64,000 bases of DNA from Endocalyx cinctus (GCA_001600455.1 BCKC01000004.1:372001-436000); one strand, 5' to 3'; positions 51,407 through 63,373 are shown, counted from the first letter of the stretch. Notes: generated from the letters alone by a model not told the origin. A program made the numbers and translations.

Positions 51407-53845
51407 TCACGCGGATGGTATGTTAAAATTTCGCCCTCCTAGCGATGCCTTACTATTGAGAATACCCATTTTCCGTCTCTTCGCATAGTAATTCCTTGGC
51501 TCTATACTATTTACTCGCTTCACGGGGTACATAGTTGCTCTGTCAAAGTCAATAACCATGACCTGATCTAGTTCCTCATTCCAAAGCATGTTGGCATGTC
51601 TTAGATCTTCATGCTCAACCCCGAGTTGCATAAACGTCTGTGCAATAACCCCTACGTCATAGTTGTTCACAGATGTAACCGTTTCGCCACCGTACGATAG
51701 GAGCATCATTCGTGTAACATGGGCGCCGCTACCCAAAATATAATCCCTGGTCAAGTCGATGAGACCAAGATATACAGGGATAAGAGTCCCTTGTAAGGGC
51801 GACAAGCGCGAGTATACTTGGGCTTCGGAGGAAAGGCGAGAACGATGCTCCGTCTGGACACCTTTGGTAACTAGGGTATAGCCATATGGGCGAGCCGTGA
51901 TCTTGAAGAGCGCACCGATGGCGCCAAATTTTCCGTGCGAGTCAAGAGCTTGGCAGTTATCATCGAGATTATCACGAAGCTGCTCTTGAATAATGCGACA
52001 AAGTTGTGCAGTATCAATATGGTGTTGATTACCCAACCCTTGTCGATGAATCCTAACGTTGGGACAGTTCTCATCCAGAGGTCGCCTATCCTGAAGTCCA
52101 AGAAGACACTTTTGGGTGCAGTACGACTCGAGCGGAGGTTGACAAAAAGGTTCAGAATACTGTGTTCCTCGGGATTGCTTTTCTCCGGACTGGTTCTCTG
52201 AACCTGCTTGGGACGATCTCGAGTTACTAGAAGGCCGGTAAACTACAGCTTGTCGGGTAAGCGGGTTAGTAGGAGCGCTTGGTGGCTCTATCGAACCGGG
52301 GTCATCATCATTGCCATCGTCATGAGGATTCCTCTTTTCTGGATCTTTGCAAGATGTGTTCTCCTCAATAGGCCGGAGGCGGACGGTTTCAGTAGGCTGT
52401 ACTTGGTCTGGGGTAGTATCGCTAGCATTCTCGATATCGTATAGATCTCCCCACCGTACGAGTTGGCTTTGTACATGTGACTTAGCCTCAGCCGAAAGAG
52501 GTGTTTTGTTCAAAGAGAGAAGCATAATTGTTAGTACTAGGGCAATAGGTGTATGCTTCATCAAGTGAGCGTGCTCGTCTATAATAGCCTTCTTGACGGG
52601 TGGCGGGTTAACCAGGGCGGGTAGATTAATAATATCTTTAGGCAGCGCTAGGTGGTAATAAAGAGTTGTTGGGTCGGATTGATCTACATGTAAAAAAATA
52701 AAACCTTCGCCGGACGTTATGTAGCTGTAGGCAAGACCGCAGTCTACCATATAGTGAAATGCCTGGGTGAGGACTTGAGCAGTTTTGTTTCGTGCAGTCT
52801 CCCGGGCAGAAACTGATGGAAAGTTCCTCGTAGACTGAATTTTGGTACCGTCTTGTGACTTTGTTATCCGCCGGCCTTTTTGGTTATAGTGGCGGATGGC
52901 GTTAATAAAGATAGTCGAATCCAAACTTCCATTAAGAGCTAATCGGAGAGTTTCCGGCGGGAGCTTGTGTGCAGCTTTAAATTCAATAAGAAATAGGGGA
53001 TCCCGAGCTCCATTTGAGTCCTGGCGAATACACCACCGATCCGGGTTGCTGCGACGTTCGGGAGAGCCTTTCTTGGAAGGCGAAGGGCTACTGGAGGTTG
53101 GGGGGGAAGAGGCAGGCCGTTTCGAGGAACGACCGCGACTGGGTTGGCGACGAGACTCGCCTGCTAGTTCGACATCTAGAGATTGGTATTCTGAAGGCTT
53201 GTCGGCTTGGCTGGTTGGTTTGTCGGGTGGTACTGGGGGTATAGAGGTATCGCTCCGTAGACTGTAGGCATTTGATCGAAAAATAACCCTCTTCGTATCC
53301 TGAGGAGATAATTTTAGATACTCAGTAATGACTGTTTTTGCGCGCCTCTCTACTGCAAGCATTTCAACGGGTCCTAAGCCCGGCTCGTCGGAGAGGGGGC
53401 TTGGCGTCAAGTCTCGTTCAACTTGCTTAATATCACTCAGGCTAAGAAAGAGTTGTTGGTCTCCAAAAAGCTCAGAGAAGCATTTAAAACATTCGTCATG
53501 GAGGTTCGTAAATTCTACCCAAGGGCGAAGTTCGCGGGGATAGAAACGGGACTTAACATCGGTAAATCCGCCGCTTGAGGAAAGGTTCGAGATTTTCTGA
53601 GCCGAAATAGGCAGGAAAAGAAGGGCGTAGCAGTAGTATAAATAGGGAATGAATGCCATGTTATTCGTGAATGCTTCTGCATCGATTCGTCGTTGTCGTT
53701 CTTCTTCTCGTCCTCGTCGTTCTTCCTCTGCGCGTTGTTCTGCATCTTCTTTCGCTTTCCGTTCTTCTTCTATGCGTTGTTCTAAGGCTTCTTTTGCTTG
53801 AATGAGCTGTTTGATTGCTTCCGGCGAAAGTAAAGTAGGGTCCAT
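51407..53845 (-). CDS. Fusion of a restriction-endonuclease-like domain and a degenerate protein kinase, 812 aa
   Basis: ATG at 53845 (MDPTLLSPEAIKQLIQAK); the open frame starts 21 bp earlier at a non-ATG codon. Residues 10-65 form a highly charged coiled coil. A proline/serine-rich linker with a basic patch precedes the nuclease-like block CIRQDSNGARDPLFLIEFKA (about 273-292), an acidic residue followed by E-x-K as in PD-(D/E)xK folds. After a disordered region comes a kinase-like domain near the C-terminus: LVTKGVQTEHRSRLSSEAQV, then the catalytic loop HEDLRHANMLW (about 745) and VIDFDRATM (about 766). HxDxxxxN and D-F-D suit an active phosphotransferase; a typical glycine loop is not obvious. 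The frame is uninterrupted. Such nuclease-kinase fusions occur in many fungi; substrate and role are unknown, and genome-conflict functions are speculation. Confidence 0.8.
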   Translation of the reverse strand: MDPTLLSPEAIKQLIQAKEALEQRIEEERKAKEDAEQRAEEERRGREEERQRRIDAEAFTNNMAFIPYLYYCYALLFLPISAQKISNLSSSGGFTDVKSRFYPRELRPWVEFTNLHDECFKCFSELFGDQQLFLSLSDIKQVERDLTPSPLSDEPGLGPVEMLAVERRAKTVITEYLKLSPQDTKRVIFRSNAYSLRSDTSIPPVPPDKPTSQADKPSEYQSLDVELAGESRRQPSRGRSSKRPASSPPTSSSPSPSKKGSPERRSNPDRWCIRQDSNGARDPLFLIEFKAAHKLPPETLRLALNGSLDSTIFINAIRHYNQKGRRITKSQDGTKIQSTRNFPSVSARETARNKTAQVLTQAFHYMVDCGLAYSYITSGEGFIFLHVDQSDPTTLYYHLALPKDIINLPALVNPPPVKKAIIDEHAHLMKHTPIALVLTIMLLSLNKTPLSAEAKSHVQSQLVRWGDLYDIENASDTTPDQVQPTETVRLRPIEENTSCKDPEKRNPHDDGNDDDPGSIEPPSAPTNPLTRQAVVYRPSSNSRSSQAGSENQSGEKQSRGTQYSEPFCQPPLESYCTQKCLLGLQDRRPLDENCPNVRIHRQGLGNQHHIDTAQLCRIIQEQLRDNLDDNCQALDSHGKFGAIGALFKITARPYGYTLVTKGVQTEHRSRLSSEAQVYSRLSPLQGTLIPVYLGLIDLTRDYILGSGAHVTRMMLLSYGGETVTSVNNYDVGVIAQTFMQLGVEHEDLRHANMLWNEELDQVMVIDFDRATMYPVKRVNSIEPRNYYAKRRKMGILNSKASLGGRNFNIPSA

Positions 53846-54119
53846 CTCTTGAGGAGAATAGGTCAAAATTAAACTAGCCCAAATAAAGATGGTAGATGAT
53901 ATAAACTCTAACGTCTTCAGCAGGTAAAATAGATTCTATGTTATAAAAAGAGCAAAATACGTGACTTTGTATATGTATATGTTCAATATGATAACAGAAT
54001 GTTGATTAATTAAGGAACATAATTCAAAAGTAAACAAAGCAGCTAAGTGAGGCTGTTTAAGGGTCTAAGCCATAGCACTGTCAGCCGCTAGCAATGGCGG
54101 GGNAGAAGGAGGTGGCTGA
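53846..54119. other. Upstream region of the nuclease-kinase gene
   Basis: AT-rich promoter side; one undetermined base at 54103. Confidence 0.45.
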
Positions 54120-54348
54120 CTACGTAGTAATTTAGTGTTAAAGATCCAAGAGCTTCGGTATATGTTAGAGGAATCACATCACTAAAATACTTAAGAAATA
54201 ATTAAGCAGCAACGCATAATATTGGTAGAAATATATGTATTTTCCTCTTTTATGAATGCCTCTTCTGAAAGCTGAGGGTATCTTGAAATTTCCCCGCACC
54301 ACTAACGCCTCCTTCTCAGACTACGTAGAAACTAAAATTAAGAATACT
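54120..54348. repeat. Leader repeat, copy 2 (direct repeat of 49356-49628)
   Basis: Same order and orientation as copy 1, with scattered transitions and a 45-bp gap. The Helo-like coding sequence that follows copy 1 is absent here; the frame at 54256-54492 is not related to it. Together with copy 1 it brackets the Helo-like and nuclease-kinase genes. Confidence 0.8.
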
Positions 54349-55316
54349 GACGGATTCTACGCACCAAGATTTAAATCATTTGTGTTTTTCTTAGTTAGGC
54401 ACAACAACTATGTAATATCAGTTATTCATATTCTGTTTAACCTGGAAAGCATCTTTCATCTAAAATTATTAACTAGGCTGTTTGGGAATTAATTCTTCAA
54501 AGAAACACAATTTATATGTAATTTGTATGGAATTATTGTCGCTTATAAAGAGTGCCGAATATATATATATATATATATTTTTAGAACTAGAGTTGTTTTT
54601 TGAAGCTAAAAATGGGAGTGACCCATCTGACTGTATAACTGGTAAATAGTACTGCTAAACTTAATATGCGCGTGCTAATATACAGGGCGTGAACTTGCTT
54701 GCACTTTACTCACTAAGCATAGGTAGTCAGTCCGTGGGACACTAAAGCAGTGCCACCAAAAGCTACTATTATAGTGCATTAGGCGGCCACTGTTATCGCT
54801 AATATAAGCGCTGATAGTATACAGGTAGGTGCGGAATAAAAGTAAGATTCTCCGAGAAGGAATAGCATAATTGGGAAAGTATAGTGAAAGGATCCAATAG
54901 GCAGGGCTTTTATTTATTACACCGAATTGTTGCTTGAATATTCATAACGTCAAAAAGAGGTAACACTGTGAACTGGCTAAAGTCGAAGAAAAATTAGTTA
55001 TAGTTTGCGGTTAAAGCTGGACACTGGCGTAGCAAAGCCAGTACCTACTCATTTACGGAATTACTAATCAACGAATGCCGTAGCATAACTAAGCCAAAAT
55101 ATATATCCTGCGTTGTGTTCGGTTTTCATAAAACCACGCTATCTCTAACACCAGAATTCCTCCCATCTTCAAAACTTTATAGAATTTAGGGGTCTGTATA
55201 TAACTATTTACTCTGTTTTGCTTTATATCTTTTTATTTTATTTATATTAAACAAGGTCTTAACTAAATATTCAAGGTTAGGTCATTAGTCCAAGTATTTT
55301 CTCTAGGATGTAATTA
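54349..55316. other. AT-rich intergenic DNA
   Basis: Contains an AT dinucleotide run (54561-54579). No gene recognised. Confidence 0.5.
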
Positions 55317-57083
55317 TTAAGGATAAATATGTCCCAAAACTGACGGCCACGGGAATACTACTTCTTCTTGCCGATATTTCACGAAAAAGCACATCCCAAG
55401 TAACCAGCGCTTAGTGTACAAATGCGGCACGTAACCCTTCGTTCTCGTCGTCGTATCCCGCAAGCTCACCTCGAGGGAAACGTGACGGTGTATGTCCTGT
55501 GCATCATATCCAACCCAGCCAGACTTCTTGGGCTGGATCGAGGTAAATACGAACGCGGGCCTCTCGTCAGGATTCCCGAGACAGGCATCCTCCCAAACGA
55601 AGATGGCCGTGCCAGATCTTCCCACCTGGTCCCAAATGCTTCCCAGCCTTAGGGGTTTCCCTTCCCGGACTGCCCTAGCCACCTCCGCTACCATCATGAG
55701 CATATAATTCTCTCCGATGCCGTAAGGATCATTTCCCACGGAGTCCTGGCACAGATAGTTATCAATTCGTCCCGCGAGTTCGTATTCGGAGAGCGATCTG
55801 AGCTCGCAAGAAAGGAGACGGAGGTACCGATACTCTATCAAGTATAACTGATTACCTCCTGATATTTCTACCCAAGGCAATTAGCTATTAAAACTGGCCG
55901 TCCGGATAACTCGGCCAAGTCTCCATAGATATCCCTTAGTTTGGACTCCGATCGCAGTAAATCTTGGATTCGTAAACCTGCAGCCTTTATTAAAGGCTAG
56001 GGTACGATCATCTTCAGGAGGGTAAATCTTATCGAAGCAATACCTCTTTAAGAACTGCGAAACAGACATGTAAGCCGCAGCAGCTTCCATTCGTCCGTTA
56101 TGAAGAATTTCTCCGTTCAGAAGGCACATGGCGAACATCGACAAACTGAGACTCTGGTTTCCTTGTTGTAAGCTTTGCACATCCAAGCGAGACGCATAGT
56201 TACAACAGTTGGCAACAATGGAGAGCCGATCCCATAGATCTCCAACGTCTCTTGCTTCGATATCAGAGATAATAGCCGGGGATAAGGACTCCGACCCGTG
56301 GATAAAAATTATATACCTTCCAGTCGTACTCAATACATGCTTGATCATGTTCTTTTCTTCTAGTGTTAACTGTTTGGTGGATTGGAATACTCTGCAAAGT
56401 CGAGTCGCCTAGCAAGAGAAGCCTACCGATTAGATACAGAGCTCTCCCGGAATATTACCGAAAAAATCGTACCTACGCTTTTATGGTTCCCAGGAACGCG
56501 GGTACGAGATAAGAAAAGTCATATTTTCTCCCGCTTTGTAATTCTCCTGGTATGTCCAAGCCCGCTTCCACCAGAGGTCGCTTGTAATATCGAATAATAA
56601 CTTCAGGGCCTGCCTTACATGCTATCAACTCTTCCTCTTTAAAAGATTAAAAGCGCCCGTTCTGTTATCCTGGTCCACAAACTCTCCTGTGAGAATTATA
56701 TACAAAAAAGCTAATTCACTTCGTGATTATATTGGCCTGCCTAACAACGCGACGGGATATTTGCTAAGTTTATAGACCCAGTCCATAGATTAGAGGCCCG
56801 CTATCTTTTACTTACACGCCCAACAGTCGCATATAAGGTCGTTGTAAGTTTGCTGCGGGATGCTGTGTCGATCGATCCATAAAAATTACAGGTCATTGTA
56901 GCACATATAGTTCGTAATGCGGCGATAAATACAGTTCCGAACTAGCGACTCGAAAATATCGTCTTTACGCCTGTTCTCGACAAAATAATGACCGCTCTCA
57001 GTACTTTCATAGTCTAACAGGGCCCAGGTATACAATAAAGCGACGTAATTTCGATCGAACGCATTAATCCAACACCGGCGCAA
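55317..57083 (-). pseudogene. HET-domain gene, RIP-degraded, nearly full length
   Basis: Minus strand, in order: CWINAFDRNYVALLYTWALL with ESGHYFVENRRKDDIFESLV (57075-56890, start of the HET domain). Then interrupted segments GEFVDQDNRTGAF, ITSDLWWKRAWTYQENYKAG and FFGNIPGELC (about 56690-56440). Then an open stretch from MIKHVLSTTGRYI to YLWRLGRVIRTASFNS (56348-55884), a TAA, and directly in the same frame PWVEISGGNQLYL through FVFTSIQPKKSGWVGYDAQD to VVFPWPSVLGHIYP (55880-55317). The break is a single Q-to-stop type change; others in the middle are similar. It is a different HET subfamily from the truncated gene at 15568. No functional product is expected. Confidence 0.75.
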
Positions 57084-58028
57084 CGTGGTTCCTTAAAGAT
57101 CTCGAGGACCTACGTAAAAACATTCCAGCTTCTTGAGAAAGCTGGAAAGAAACTCGCTATTTTATATTATGTTTTGCTAAATATTAAAGATCAACGAAAC
57201 TATTAACTACTAATAATATTTAGCAATCTGGGCAAGTGCAAATTTTGAATCATCCATGTTTTCAGTCGTTATAATAATATTGGACGGATGGGAATTTAGT
57301 CCTTAGAGAGGTATAGATTAATAAGGGCTGCCCGAGAACTGCTATTTTACCAGTACGTCACTGTCGCTCGCGACGTGCCAGGTGTTATCTTACGCCCGAT
57401 ATATTAGGCAAGTCACTTTTAGACGTACATCGTGCTTTTATTGGTAAGTCGATATAGTTAGATTTCGTTTTAAAAGCTACGGGCCTTTTGCCAACTTTTC
57501 GTTATCATACTACTAAAACATAAGATAAAATAACATCAACGTGCTAATTATTTATGTTGATTATCCGTAATAAAATGTGGCGCCAATATTTTCCTCTTAT
57601 AAAAGCGGCCTTCGTACTTCACTTCAGGTCGGTCTATCGGTATTATATAAAGGTAAACCGGCTTGCCTCCTTCAGCTCTTATCCCTCTTTTGCCGATTTA
57701 AGTAGCCCGTCAGCCCGATACTAATCATCTTAACCCATAATTTTTGCGGGCGCCAGAGTTTATACGCCCCCTCAGTGAGGAACGAACGAAATAGTGAACC
57801 ACTTTTAAGCTTGAGCCCCCTAGTAATCATAACTCCCAATATAGCAACGCATAGCTAAATATGGGAGCTCGAACTAATCCCCACCCCAGTCAGGTAGTTA
57901 TGGCTGCCTACATACTAGGACGGGTCTTTTAAGTGCGGACAACTTGCTTTGTCTTCATCTTCGTCTTCGTCCAGCATCAGAACTTACCTGGAACATACCA
58001 TAAGAACGCCCAAACTCAAACTCTCATA
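57084..58028. other. Intergenic region, degraded at left, promoter at right
   Basis: AT-rich with dense stops to about 57700. The DUF6604 frame extends in phase to 57933, but an ATG at 58029 fits the family start better. Confidence 0.4.
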
Positions 58029-60986
58029 ATGGCCGCACATAAGAGGTTTTCGAAGTATAAGCGAAACAACCAGTACCTATCGTACTGGGTGATAAAAACA
58101 TCCAATCGAATCATCAAGAGCCTGCCACCCACTGACCCGGACGCACCCAGAGCTCTCAATACAACTGGCCAAATAACTATAGCCGAACTGCTGTCACTGT
58201 CGAGGTTAATCGCAAAGCACATCAGTCCTATACCCTCGGCTATTTTACATTTATTTCAAGCCGTTATTCAGGCCAGAACTCTATCGCATAAAGCGTTTGA
58301 ACAGATCGTCGCTACCAAGACCGACCCCGCGATACAAGAAAGCAACGACGGACATAAATTCTACATTAATGCGTTAATCGAAGCTTATAATAACCTTGGA
58401 AGCGCGTCGTGGCCTCCCAACAATACGTTTAACGACGACGATAACATTAAAGTCATTTTCTCCAATACGTCTGCCTCGCCAGGCCTCGGCTCGTCCCAGA
58501 ATGATGGTATGCGGGATAACAAGATCAGTAATCACGACGATACATCAGATCAAGACGTCCGCCCAGTAGCTGCGCCGCGAAGGCGTCAGCAAAAGACATC
58601 GAAAAGCAAAGGAAAGAAGAACAAATGGAACAAGAAGCCCAAGAAAAAGCCCGATAGGGCGCCCAAGGAGTTATCCTTGGACGACATACCCATTGAGAGT
58701 TACCGCATCGTCGAAGACAGCGACGGCCTGGTTACGGACTACTTGCTGGCTGTTTATTATTTGGCAAAAAATTGGTGCGAGCTGCGTACTTACGTCCAAA
58801 AGCTCTGGTACGACGTTGCTTATCGTAACCTGAACTCGGCCGTAGCTAGCACAGTGTCTAACATGGCAATTGCCATGGTAAAGCAATCCGAATCAACCAT
58901 TTTTGTCGACTTCCCAGGTCACGACTCTTATGAAACGGTCGTGAACACAATTACGAAAGGCGACCCTGACGGAGCTCAAGGAAACTTTACATTTGCTCTC
59001 TATACGCTTAAAGCAAGCTCCGCCCAGCCACAAAGTGTTCAAACAACCGAAGTTGATACTAAGGAACAATTCATGATTCATACCTATCGCGACCTACTCG
59101 ATTTTATTTTCGACTTCCAAAGCACACGGAGTGGGAAGCCAACCAGGGCGATGATGGTTCAGCTTCGCGATTGGGACCCTTGGTTAAATCTCCAAAGAGC
59201 CACTAAAGACCAACGGATCAAGTGGCGGCGTTCATATACTATTAAATGGCTTTATGACTTAGTCAATTTGTTTTCTAGTGTTGTCGTGCAACGCAACGTA
59301 TTAAGGGGCGAACATCACATCTACGACCGAGTGGACTGGTCAGTAAAGGGTCCGTGGAACCAACATCGCAGGCTGTTTGGCCTCAATGAATTTGCCGGTG
59401 TGGTCACCTCTCTCGCCATGCAGAGATCCGGAACAGACGTCCGCAAAAGAATTCTTCCTAACCATGTGCTACAACTCCAGTGTATTGTTGATTCGTTTGC
59501 GGTCAGTCGTGGTTGGTCAAATAGCGCACTTCAAGGCCATGTGATTAAAGCTCCACCCCACGACTTCAGATCGAGACGTGACGTTGACCTATTCTTAGAT
59601 CGTGAAAATGAAAGGATAGGACACGGATTCTTACAAGCTGTTGATATACTGAAACAGCTTCTAGAAAAACAAAACGAAGACTCGGGTCACCCTGGCGGCG
59701 AACGCGAACGCGCGTTGCTCGACGGCGTCAGGTGGGAATTCGTAAATTGGCTGGGAGAATCTAAATATATGCATGGATTGGACGGCATCCCGCCGTCCCA
59801 GTTTTCCGAAACGAACACAAACGGGTTGTGGGAGTACTCCCTATTTCTATGTGGCGTCGGGCTCATGGAAGGTCTAGAGTTGGGATATGCCGTTTCTATG
59901 CTCTTATGGGAGCACATTCCCGAGCCGATGCTAGTTATACACTTGCATAACATGCTGGTCCAGAGAGGTTTTATCGTAAAACCCGCGGGTTTATACGCGA
60001 CCTTACAAGAGCTTTACCGATCCGATTTCTTTGTCGATGGCAATGTCCCAACGTCAAATTTCCACTCGGCACTATCGGATGTAATAGGACAGGCATCTTC
60101 ACGCCACGCTTTTTCACTGCGAAGGCAAGACGCTCGAACGGCGGCTCGCACAACTACCGAAATACATGGTTTTAACGTTAAGGCCAACCGCTTTTTCAGG
60201 ACCCAAACAATCCTTACATCTTATCGACACGGCGGGTAGAGATACGAGTGTATTCCTGAGGTAGACATACCGGTACCATCAATTCTAGCACAGGTCAGAA
60301 TAGGTCAGACTTTCGACCCTGACTCGGGCGGGCCACGATTGGAGGACGATCTTGCAACTCGTATGAGAACCGCCGGCATAGATCCCGGCGAAATGATGGA
60401 TAAGATGTCGTCGATGCGTGGTATGCTTAGCTCGGGAGAAGTGCAAGTGCCTCAAGCAATGCTGGACTTACTCTCTTCACAAGGATACAACTTGGTAGCA
60501 TTGCCCGATCCTAAGGGCAGTGCGTTTAACATAAAATCATCGGAGTCTGCTGATAGTGATGCGAACATATCCGCACTGCAGCTACTCAAACTCCTGAAGC
60601 ACGATATTCTCATAGATGTGTGCAGCGACCTTCGCCCCCTATCAAGTCTCAACTACATCTTTATCACAGTAGCGTTCCTGTTACTCTTCAGCTTAGTCGA
60701 GCAGGAGCTGTGCCGCCTGCGAAATCCTTCCTACGTCCGCGCGTACGAGGGAGCGTCGAGACACAAAAGAAATTTCGAAAAGAGGGTCATGCTCGCATTG
60801 CAAGCATTATCCGGTGACGACGAGGAGCTGTTACGTGTCATTGCCGAGAATTTTACTAACCGTAGGATGTACTTCATGAATCATATCTACTGGGAAGATC
60901 TTGTCAATATGGATCAGTTGGTAAAGAAACAGTATGGTGGCAGTGACCATTATGCTTCAAGGTCGCTGGATTGTACTGTAATGTAA
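58029..60986 (+). CDS. DUF6604-domain protein with one in-frame TAG (or a phase-preserving intron)
   Basis: From MAAHKRFSKYKRNNQYLSYW the first 130 residues follow the DUF6604 pattern of large fungal proteins: TSNRIIKSLPPTDPDAPRAL, TIAELLSLSRLIAKHISPIP, LFQAVIQARTLSHKAFEQI and FYINALIEAYNNLG. A basic linker (KGKKNKWNKKPKKKPDRAPK) and a long helical body come next. The frame is open to a TAG at 60237-60239 and continues in the same frame for another 249 codons (EDDLATRMRTAGIDPGEMMD; VAFLLLFSLVEQELCRLRNP) to 60986. Either one nonsense mutation split the gene, or an intron beginning GTAGAG at 60236 and ending at GTCAG removes 63 bp in phase. No catalytic motif is visible; function of the family is unknown. 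Confidence 0.7.
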
Positions 60987-62556
60987 CCTACCTTCAAGTT
61001 AATTTGATGCGATCCGTCTGTCCATTTCTCTGGGTGCTTTGGTCCGAGGGGTGGTGGTCGGGTAGGATAGACAAATTTCTGCCTCCTCGGCGGAAGCTCC
61101 GGTGATGCTGTCAAGGGTGTAAAATCCTTTAAGTATATCTGCTTTGTCATTTTAGCTTAATAAGTAGGAGCCAGTCACCATTAGTTCAGATTTCGATGGA
61201 CAACATCCATAATCTGCTGGATAATGCCCATCTGACGATGCCGTCGTCTCTGTCGGAATAATTATAAATGCCCACGAGAAGCACCTGATCAGGGCGCTGG
61301 GATTCTACTCAGCTATTGGGACCTTAGCTTAAAAATCAGGTATTATGATAATATGTCTCACTACGATTGATGTATCTACGCCACGACAAGTGGCCATCTG
61401 CAAATGAATTCGTCAGGGTTAGTCAATAAATAGGAGTGGGCTACAGGGGACCCCGAAAGAAAAAGTACAGCATCTCTGGGGCAAGGACCGTCACTAGTAT
61501 TTCCATAAGAGGGATGTCTCGAATATATACTTGAAATGAAATATAAATATATTTGAACTCAGATAGTGAAGTCTATCCTGGCTGTTTTCTCGGAAGCTAG
61601 ATATGGTAATTATCATCCAGGATTGTTTGCAAAGAGACGGAACCAGAAGTTTATAACGGGTGCAATCTCTTACTCAAGAAACCTGACGGGGCCTCTAGGA
61701 AGGCCATCGATCCTAGAATCATCGTGATGCAAGGCCAATTCCCGATATTAGCCATGTTCCCTGTTTTGCGAGCCCCACCAACTATACACTGTAGGAGGGG
61801 CAAGCCCTAGACACGGCCCGCTCCCGTAGCTGCATTAGGTTGACGCTTGGGCGATGACCGGAATATCCACCGCATGACGCCCCAAAAGCGGCCCAATTAA
61901 GTATGTACGTTGACAGCAAGCTACCTGATGTGGGTCGGAGACATAGTTTAGAGAGAGCAACAAGCCATGTCATTACCTTAGGACTAGCCCGACTTACAAG
62001 CTCATCGTAAGAAAGGAAGTATACTACCTAGAATTTATCGTAATTGCACAGCTCCTGAAATTTAATTGACCATCAGGCAACGAAATCGTCTCTGACTACA
62101 TGGCATCATTATATCGACGCACCCGCATATCTCAAGTTACATGACAGTGAATTTTTTTTTTTTTTTTTTTTTTTAAAAAAAAGAGTGCAACTAAACGGAA
62201 ATCGGGAGAGCATCCTGCGTAGGTGCCCCAGGCAAGGGTCAGGCTTTTTCACCGCCATGCAAGAACGATCTACGCCTACCCCTAGCCTAGCTCTGATGCC
62301 CCGCTTGTACGTTCTAGTGTAGTATACTCATAGGCCACCACCATGTTGCCCTAAGCCATATTTAATTAATCAAGACATGCTGATAAGCTTTACATATACC
62401 CTGTACCGCTTTGAAAAGACCTTAATTTTTTCCAGTTAATTTAGAGTGCTTTATTGAAGAAATAAGCACAAGCCTTATTTAATAAGCCCGGTAATATGGC
62501 GTTCAAAGAGCTGAAACAAGGCTTAAAGAAGTATTTTACCTTCTCGTCCATATTAG
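60987..62556. other. Intergenic region with a 23-T / 8-A tract
   Basis: A run of 23 T followed by 8 A lies at 62152-62182. This might be a poly(A) end of an inserted retro-sequence on the minus strand, although no body was recognised next to it. Frames at 60950-61150 and 61782-61973 (minus) are short; the first has PPRRQKFVYPTRPPPLGPKH, but no start or exon context. No gene supported. Confidence 0.35.
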
Positions 62557-63373
62557 AGCTTTTATGTTAACTCAGCCTTTATTAGGCTTTACTCTAGTGG
62601 AGATTACTCCGATCTTGTCATCTCTTGTGGCGGGAAAGAACATCGAGTTCATAGGGCCCTTGTGTGTCCGCGGTCCGAATTTTTCGCAGCAGCTTGCAGA
62701 GATTTTAGAGTTAGCAACGAGAATCAGTTATACATACATATATATATATATATATTAACTCTTTACCTAGGAAGAAGGCAAGCAAGTAATCGACCTTTCG
62801 GATGACGATCCCAAGGCTGTTGAAACTATGGTCTACTATCTTTATCACACCGACTATAATACCCCTGGCACATCGAGCGACCAAATCCATATCGGAAAAG
62901 ATGAAAACGCTGAAGCACTGATGCCGATGCTTACCGCGGACACCGCCGGCGATTTGACTAGAGAGGCATCGACGAACGCTACGCTTGATGAAGTAGCAGT
63001 AGACTTCATCTTATCCACGCCAATGCCGCCAACCGTTTCCTCTCACCTAATTCTCCACGCGGCCGTCTACTCCCTCGCCGAGAAATACACCATCCGTCGG
63101 CTTAAGAGGCTCGCACTTAAGAAATTCACGAGGACAGCAACACAAAATTGGGACACTGACGACTTTTTGGTGGCAGCAAAGCAGGCGTATGTATCTACAG
63201 CAGTGACCGACCGGGGGTTGAGGGATGTCGTAGTAAATATCTTGCATCAGCATCCTGATTTACTCGATAAAGAGGGGACGCAGATCATTTTGAAGGAGTT
63301 GAATATGTTAGCATATGACCTTGTTATGTACGCACATCGCTTGAATTCCTCTGCAGGATTGTTAAAAAAGTAA
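62557..63373 (+). CDS. BTB/POZ-domain protein, start unresolved
   Basis: Exon A ends at 62709 with SGDYSDLVISCGGKEHRVHR, then ALVCPRSEFFAAACRDFR; intron 62710-62770 (GTTAGC to TACCTAG, 61 bp); exon B 62771-63373 continues EEGKQVIDLSDDDPKAVETM and VYYLYHTDYNTP. This is a complete BTB fold core. A helical C-terminal half follows (LILHAAVYSLAEKYTIRRLK; ALKKF). BTB proteins of this fungal type are soluble dimerisation proteins, some acting as Cul3 adaptors. In the exon A frame there is no ATG after the in-frame stop at 62554-62556, so a first exon is missing from view or the start is lost. Convergent with a related gene 16 bp downstream. Confidence 0.7.

Noticed and set aside
55317..56348. Two adjacent open frames considered as two genes
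   Set aside because: They are in the same frame separated by a single stop and read as one HET C-terminal region.
62152..62182. Poly(A) end of a recent retroposon
   Set aside because: No element body or target-site duplication could be recognised next to the tract; kept only as a note.
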